Part shown: positions 59,771-64,000 of the stretch, piece after piece
Layout: the number at the start of each line of letters is the position of its first letter
How positions within the stretch are numbered: the first letter of the stretch is position 1
Source: Reyranella humidisoli
GTDB lineage: Bacteria > Pseudomonadota > Alphaproteobacteria > Reyranellales > Reyranellaceae
Direction of reading: 5' to 3'
Length of the DNA stretch: 64,000 nt
Assembly (NCBI RefSeq): GCF_019039055.1
Contig: NZ_JAHOPB010000003.1
Span: forward strand, 124,001 to 188,000
The notes under the pieces: model-generated
Seen by the model: the letters and a program-made list of their open reading frames with translations, nothing else
Databases searched by the model: none
What the model was told of the DNA's origin: nothing
Program-made: the position numbers and the translations under genes

Positions 59771-61000
59771 TCAGACCGGGCGCCGCCGCAGCCGGGCGGA
59801 GACCATGATCTGCCAGATCGCGGCGAAGAGGACGCAAACCGCGACGAGGAAGAAGGCGCTGCGATAGTCGGCGACCGCCGCGATCAGGCCGAAGAGCGGC
59901 GGTCCGATGACGGCGCCGGAAAAGGCGAGGGCGGTCTGTACCGCGGCCACGGCGGCGACCTGGCCCGGTGGAGCGAGCGCCGCGAACTCCGCGATCGACA
60001 CGCCGTTCCAGCTTATGACGACCGTTCCGTAGGCGAAGACGATCAGGCCGATAAGCCAGTAGGGCGTTTCGGCCGATATGAGGCCGGTGGCCACGGCGCC
60101 CAGCGCGATTCCGATGCCGGTCCAGCCCAGCAGCATCATGCGCGGGAAACGGTCGCCCAGCGCACCCAGGATCAGGCGCTGAACCGTGCCGCCGATCTGC
60201 GCCAGGAACAGCAGGAAGCCGGCCTCGGCGATACTGAGGCGGCAATGCTCGTAGAGGTAGGTGACCAGGAAGAACGTGAAGGTGTGCTGCGCCACGACGT
60301 ACAGCAGGGCCGACCAGCCGAGCACGCGCATCTCCGGATGCCGCATCACGTAGGCGACGGACGACCAGATTCCCTGCGACGGCGCGGAGGGCGCGACGGA
60401 CGCATCGAGCCGCGCTCGCAGGAGTTCCAGAACGCCGACGCCGACCAGCATGAGGGCGGCGGCTGCAAGCGAGGCGCCCTGCCATCCCAGCGCGGGCAGC
60501 AGCAGCGGCAGCACGATGCCGGCAGCGGCGAAGCCCAGCGGCACGCCGGTCTGCTTCACGGAAAAGACGAGGCTGAACCAGGCTCGCGGCACGCGCTGGC
60601 TGAGAATGTGCGCCGAGGCCGGATTGATCGGGCCTTGGGCAAAGCCGATGAAGGCAACCGCGACGACAGTCGCCGCCACGAACGCCGTCGCGTTGAGGGC
60701 GAGGCCCGCTGCCGCCGCCAGCATCGCGAACTGGCAGACGCGGACGGCGCCCAGCCGCGAGATCGGCGCCGCGCTCCACAGCGCGACGCCCGAGGCGATG
60801 GCGTAGGTGACGGCCGTGAAGGCACCGACCAGTTTCGGTGCGATCCCGAGGTCGCTTGCAACGGCCGGCATCAGCACGCTGAGCGAAAGCACCGCCAGCG
60901 AGATGAGCACCTGCGTGCCCAGCATCGCCCCAACCGGGACGAGCGCTTGGCGCAGTCCCGGGCGCGGAGTGTCCGTATCGGGAACCGCGCCCGGTGACAT
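59771..61000 (-). CDS. MFS transporter
   Basis: 409 residues, 12 predicted helices. Motif A-like ALGDRFPRMMLLGWTGIG sits in the middle loop (about 275-292); an N-terminal APISRLGAVRVCQFAMLA is the first-half equivalent. Pattern fits anion/sugar-acid type facilitators, but the substrate is not recognisable. It is the last gene of the minus-strand operon that begins beyond 64000 (acyl-CoA dehydrogenase, MaoC, CoA transferase, lyase, MFS); its start is 1 bp from the lyase stop, so it probably imports the operon's substrate. Confidence 0.82.
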   Translation of the reverse strand: MSPGAVPDTDTPRPGLRQALVPVGAMLGTQVLISLAVLSLSVLMPAVASDLGIAPKLVGAFTAVTYAIASGVALWSAAPISRLGAVRVCQFAMLAAAAGLALNATAFVAATVVAVAFIGFAQGPINPASAHILSQRVPRAWFSLVFSVKQTGVPLGFAAAGIVLPLLLPALGWQGASLAAAALMLVGVGVLELLRARLDASVAPSAPSQGIWSSVAYVMRHPEMRVLGWSALLYVVAQHTFTFFLVTYLYEHCRLSIAEAGFLLFLAQIGGTVQRLILGALGDRFPRMMLLGWTGIGIALGAVATGLISAETPYWLIGLIVFAYGTVVISWNGVSIAEFAALAPPGQVAAVAAVQTALAFSGAVIGPPLFGLIAAVADYRSAFFLVAVCVLFAAIWQIMVSARLRRRPV

Positions 61001-61001
61001 C

Positions 61002-61916
61002 CTACAGACCGTAGAGGTCGGCCTTGTTCAGGATCGTGTTGCGCAGGATGCGGATCGAGGCGACGTCGACCATTATACCGTCGACGTTGATCGCACCCAG
61101 GCCGGCTGCCTCGGCCTCGGCATAGGCCTTCTCGAGCTTGCGGGCACGCGCGATGTCCTCGGCCTTCGGCGAATAGACATCGAGCGCGATGTCGATCTGC
61201 GAGGGGTGGATCGCCCACTTGCCGACGCAGCCCAGAATCATCGAGCGCTGGCACTCCTCGCGATAGGCGTCGGGGTTCTTGAAGTCGGCGAACGGGCCGT
61301 CGACCGGATCGATACCGGCGGCGCGGCAGGCCATCACCAGCCGGAAGCGGGCATAGTGCCAGACGTCGCCAGGGTAGCCGGCGGAGTCGCCGACGTTCTT
61401 GTTGGTGACGCCCATCGAAGCCGAGAAGTCGCCCATGCCGAACACCAGGCATTCGAGGCGCGGCGTGCAGGCAGCGATCGCGTCGACGTTCTGCATGCCC
61501 TCGACCTCCTCAATCAGCGCCTCCAGGCCGATCTTGCGCTTCATCTTCAGCTTCTTCTCCATCTGGTGAAGCAGCTTGTCGGCGAACAGCACGTCGGCCA
61601 CGGTCTGGACCTTGGTCATCATGATCGTGTCGAGATGCTCGCCGGCACCCTCGACGATCTCGATGATGTCCTCATAGGCATACTCGGTGGTCAGGTCGTT
61701 GATGCGCACGCAGCGCGTCTTGCCCTTCCAGTTCAGCTCCTTGAGGCCCTGGATGATCTTCTTGCGGGCGTCGCGCTTCTGGCTGGGGGCGACGGCGTCC
61801 TCGAGGTCGAGAAAGACGTGGTCGGCCTTCGACTCCGACGCCTTCTGGATCATCTTCTCGCTGGAGCCGGGCGTCGAAAGCTGGACGCGGCGGGCGCGCT
61901 TGGGGCGGTCAGTCAT
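61002..61916 (-). CDS. CoA-ester lyase (HpcH/HpaI family, malyl/citramalyl-CoA lyase-like)
   Basis: 304 residues. CitE/Mcl-type marks: RVQLSTPGSSEKMIQKA at the N-terminus, DHVFLDLEDAVAPSQKRDAR (acid ligands Glu/Asp for Mg), KTRCVRINDL, and CVGKWAIHPSQIDIALDVYSP near the C-terminus. Enzymes of this group split malyl-CoA, methylmalyl-CoA or citramalyl-CoA into acetyl- or propionyl-CoA plus a 2-oxoacid. It follows the CoA transferase gene by 10 bp and has GAGGAGACAG upstream. Confidence 0.88.
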   Translation of the reverse strand: MTDRPKRARRVQLSTPGSSEKMIQKASESKADHVFLDLEDAVAPSQKRDARKKIIQGLKELNWKGKTRCVRINDLTTEYAYEDIIEIVEGAGEHLDTIMMTKVQTVADVLFADKLLHQMEKKLKMKRKIGLEALIEEVEGMQNVDAIAACTPRLECLVFGMGDFSASMGVTNKNVGDSAGYPGDVWHYARFRLVMACRAAGIDPVDGPFADFKNPDAYREECQRSMILGCVGKWAIHPSQIDIALDVYSPKAEDIARARKLEKAYAEAEAAGLGAINVDGIMVDVASIRILRNTILNKADLYGL

Positions 61917-61926
61917 GTCTGTCTCC

Positions 61927-63153
61927 TCAAATCACGATCTTGTCGTCGCGCAGGCGGGCGATGTCCGCCGAACTGCAGCCGATGCTCTGCAAATACTGGT
62001 CCGTGTGCTCCCCGAGCAAGGGGGCGCGATGGCGCACTCGGCCGGGTGTCTCGGTCATCTTCACCGCAACGCCCGCAATCTGGACCTCGTGGTCGAGGCC
62101 GGGATGTGGCACCCAGGGCAGCATCTCGCGGGCCTCGAAGTGCGGATCGGCCACGATGTCGCGCACGTTGTAGACGGGTGAGAACGGCACCTTGCCGCCG
62201 AAATGCTTCAACAAATCCTGCTTGGTGCGCTGGCGGGTGAAGTCGGAAACGGCGGCGATGAGTACGTCCTGGTTGGCCCGCCGGTCCTGCACCGTGATGA
62301 ACCGCGGCTCGGTGGCGAATTCGGGCTTGTCGATCAGGCGGCACAGGATCGGGAAGTGCGCGTCGGCATGCGCCGCGATCGTCACGAAGCCGTCCTTCGC
62401 CGGGAACATGCCGAACGGGCAGAGCAGGGGATGATGGTTGCCTTCGGGATGCGGCAGCGTCTGCGCATAGGAATGCTGGTGCATGATACGCTCGCAGACC
62501 GCGAGGATCGCGTCGACCATGCCGACATCGACGAACTGCCCCTTGCCGGTTTTGTAGGCGCGGAAGATCGCCGAGACGATGCCGAAGGCGCAGGTGATGG
62601 CCGGCACGATGTCGCCGACTCCGGGGCCGACCTTCATCGGCGTATCCTTGTCCGGGCCGGTGATGGCCATGATGCCGCCCATCGCCTGGCTGATCACGTC
62701 GTAGGCCGGGAAGTCCGAGTAGGGACTCTTGCCCGTGCGCACGTCGCCGAAGCCGCGGATCGTGGCATAGACCAGCTTCGGGTTGCGGGCGTGCAGCGTT
62801 TCGTAGCTGAGGCCGAGGCGATCCATGACGCCGCCGCGATAGTTCTCGACCACTGCATCGGCATTGTCGCAGAGCTTCAGGACCAGCTCGCGTCCCGCCG
62901 CCGTCTTGAGGTCGATGCCGATCGACTTCTTGTTGCGGTTCACCGACGCGAAGTAGCCGCCGAACGCCCTGAGTTTGTCGTCGGCGTGATAGGGCCCGAT
63001 GATGCGTGTGTGATCGCCGTCGAGCGGCTCGACCTTGATCACTTCCGCACCCTGGTCGGCCAGCAGCATCGTACAGTAAGGGCCGGCCAGCATCTGCGTG
63101 AGGTCGACAATCCTTACGCCATCGAGCGCACCCAGAACTTCAATGTCGCTCAC
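61927..63153 (-). CDS. CoA transferase family III (CaiB/BaiF)
   Basis: 408 residues starting at GTG 63151-63153, with GGGGAGA five bases upstream, overlapping the MaoC stop by 4 bases. Class III marks: GVRIVDLTQMLAGPYCTMLLADQGAEVIKVEPLDGDHTR, NRNKKSIGIDLKTAAGRELVLKLCDNADAVVENYRGGVMDRLGL, and a likely catalytic Asp in FPAYDVISQAMGG. It activates a carboxylic acid with CoA from a donor such as succinyl-CoA, the entry or exchange step of the pathway encoded by this operon. Confidence 0.9.
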   Translation of the reverse strand: MSDIEVLGALDGVRIVDLTQMLAGPYCTMLLADQGAEVIKVEPLDGDHTRIIGPYHADDKLRAFGGYFASVNRNKKSIGIDLKTAAGRELVLKLCDNADAVVENYRGGVMDRLGLSYETLHARNPKLVYATIRGFGDVRTGKSPYSDFPAYDVISQAMGGIMAITGPDKDTPMKVGPGVGDIVPAITCAFGIVSAIFRAYKTGKGQFVDVGMVDAILAVCERIMHQHSYAQTLPHPEGNHHPLLCPFGMFPAKDGFVTIAAHADAHFPILCRLIDKPEFATEPRFITVQDRRANQDVLIAAVSDFTRQRTKQDLLKHFGGKVPFSPVYNVRDIVADPHFEAREMLPWVPHPGLDHEVQIAGVAVKMTETPGRVRHRAPLLGEHTDQYLQSIGCSSADIARLRDDKIVI

Positions 63154-63629
63154 TTGTCTCCCCAGTGACTGCGCCGCTTGATCAGCACGGTGCGCTCACC
63201 TTCGAAGATGTTCTTGTCGTCCTGGTTCACGCCGTAGTGCTTGAAGCGGACGATGCCGGCATCTTCCTGCCTGGCATCTTTCTTCTCCAGCACCTCGGTG
63301 TAGCAGTAGAGCGTGTCGCCGTGATGAAGCGGGCCCTTGAGCCGGATCTTGTCCATGCCGAGTTCCATCAAGGCGTTCTCGGCGGTGTCCTCGGCGGCGA
63401 GGCCGATGCACATGGAGATCGTGACGCCGCCGAAGCCCAGCCGCTTGCCGTAGGGCATCGACTGGGTGAGGTGTTCGTTGAAGTGGGCCTCGGCCGTGTT
63501 CATGGTCACGTTGGTGATCCAGACCTGCTCCATCGGTTCCACGGTCTTGCCGCGCGCGTGCTTCATCACGTCGCCGACCGTGAAGTCCTCGAAGTAGTTG
63601 GTCTTGCCGGTGAGTGCGGAGACTTTCAT
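63150..63629 (-). CDS. MaoC-like hydratase (mesaconyl-CoA hydratase-like)
   Basis: 159-residue hotdog-fold protein. N-terminal NYFEDFTVGDVMKHARGKTV resembles mesaconyl-CoA hydratases; NTAEAHFNEHLTQSMPYGKRLGFGGVTISMCIGL (about 50-83) covers the hydratase active site with Asn/His, and KGPLHHGDTLYCYTEVLEKKDAR is the usual second strand pair. Shorter than the double-hotdog enzymes (about 340), so it should act as a homodimer. Its ATG shares one base with the acyl-CoA dehydrogenase stop. Confidence 0.83.
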   Translation of the reverse strand: MKVSALTGKTNYFEDFTVGDVMKHARGKTVEPMEQVWITNVTMNTAEAHFNEHLTQSMPYGKRLGFGGVTISMCIGLAAEDTAENALMELGMDKIRLKGPLHHGDTLYCYTEVLEKKDARQEDAGIVRFKHYGVNQDDKNIFEGERTVLIKRRSHWGDK

Positions 63630-64000
63630 CAGTTCCTCCCGCGGCCGAGCAGGCGGTCCGAGATGATGCGCTTCTGGATCTCCGAGGTACCCTCGAAGAT
63701 CTTGGTGAGACGCGCGTCGCGCCAGTGACGCTCGACGGCATGCAGGGTGGTGTAGCCGGCGCCGCCGTGGATCTGGATGCCCTCGCTGGTGACGCGCTCG
63801 GCCATCTCGGAGGCGAACAGCTTCACCATCGAGGCCTCCTTGTCGCAGCGCTGGCCGGTGTCGATCTGCTCGCAGACGAAATACATGAGCTGGCGCGCCG
63901 CCTCGATCTGCGTCGCCATGTCGGCGATCTTGAAGCGGATGGCCTGGAAGTCCGAGATCGAGTGGCCGAACTGCTTGCGGTCGTTGGCGTACTGGATCGA
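63629..64000 (-). CDS. acyl-CoA dehydrogenase, C-terminal part (runs off the window)
   Basis: 123 codons of the C-terminal domain are visible; the frame stays open to base 64000. QYANDRKQFGHSISDFQAIRFKIADM and YFVCEQIDTGQRCDKEASMVKLFASEMAERVTSEGIQIHGGAGY are conserved helices of the fourth domain, and ERHWRDARLTKIFEGTSEIQKRIISDRLLGR is the standard end, with the catalytic-base region in IFEGTSEIQ. FAD-dependent oxidation of an acyl-CoA to the enoyl-CoA would feed the MaoC hydratase next to it. Confidence 0.92.
   Translation of the reverse strand, partial: SIQYANDRKQFGHSISDFQAIRFKIADMATQIEAARQLMYFVCEQIDTGQRCDKEASMVKLFASEMAERVTSEGIQIHGGAGYTTLHAVERHWRDARLTKIFEGTSEIQKRIISDRLLGRGRN

Noticed and set aside
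1-64000. CRISPR array, rRNA, phage or transposase genes
   Set aside because: No regularly spaced direct repeats, rRNA sequence or mobile-element proteins were recognised on either strand.

Overview
The window reads as chromosomal DNA of a GC-rich alphaproteobacterium. Evidence: the alaC-hom-glpX-recJ run, rplM-rpsI, a class I PHA synthase, an FnrN/FixK-type regulator, and several orphan Bug/TctC-type binding proteins. I favour Rhodospirillales or Hyphomicrobiales (Reyranella- or Bradyrhizobium-like), but genus cannot be decided from sequence reading alone. Gene density is high, overlapping ATGA starts and stops are common, and many genes start with GTG or TTG.

Layout. 0-2.6 kb: end of a branched-chain amino acid ABC transporter (livH-livM-livG-livF). 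2.6-6.3 kb: two-component pair divergent from a DegP/HtrA protease. 6.3-9.6 kb: luciferase-like and old-yellow-enzyme-like flavoenzymes and a CoA-binding protein. 9.6-15.5 kb: peroxiredoxin, then a minus-strand operon joining a flavin monooxygenase to a spermidine/putrescine-type ABC importer. 15.6-18.8 kb: class II aldolase, Bug binding protein, enoyl-CoA hydratase homologue, hotdog thioesterase. 18.9-29.4 kb: housekeeping block (rplM-rpsI, gamma carbonic anhydrase, phaC, OmpA-like lipoprotein, alaC, hom, glpX, recJ), closed by tRNA-Glu(UUC).

29.5-46.3 kb is the most interesting part. It contains an FNR/FnrN-type regulator gene and six FNR/FixK-like boxes (TTGAY-N4-RTCAA or one base off) in intergenic gaps. 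Genes near the boxes are a DUF2252 protein plus a probable lipoprotein, a patatin-like lipoprotein, a glycine-zipper/HdeA-like/Ca2+:H+ antiporter/K+ channel operon, a Tat-exported unknown protein, PPK2, and a DUF3141-phosphotransacylase-FabI-acyl kinase operon beside an OxlT-like MFS gene. I read this as a low-oxygen and stress regulon with a possible fermentative acyl-CoA to acyl-phosphate to ATP branch.

46.3-64 kb is accessory metabolism: Bug binding protein, FAD oxidoreductase, VOC protein, a MarR-controlled EmrAB-type efflux system with a clear palindromic operator, a BNR-repeat protein, a branched-chain-type binding protein, two dienelactone hydrolases, an oligopeptide-type binding protein, and an operon (acyl-CoA dehydrogenase, MaoC hydratase, CoA transferase, CoA-ester lyase, MFS) that fits breakdown of a branched dicarboxylic acid through citramalyl-CoA-like intermediates. 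The last gene runs off the window. I saw no CRISPR array, rRNA, integrase or transposase.
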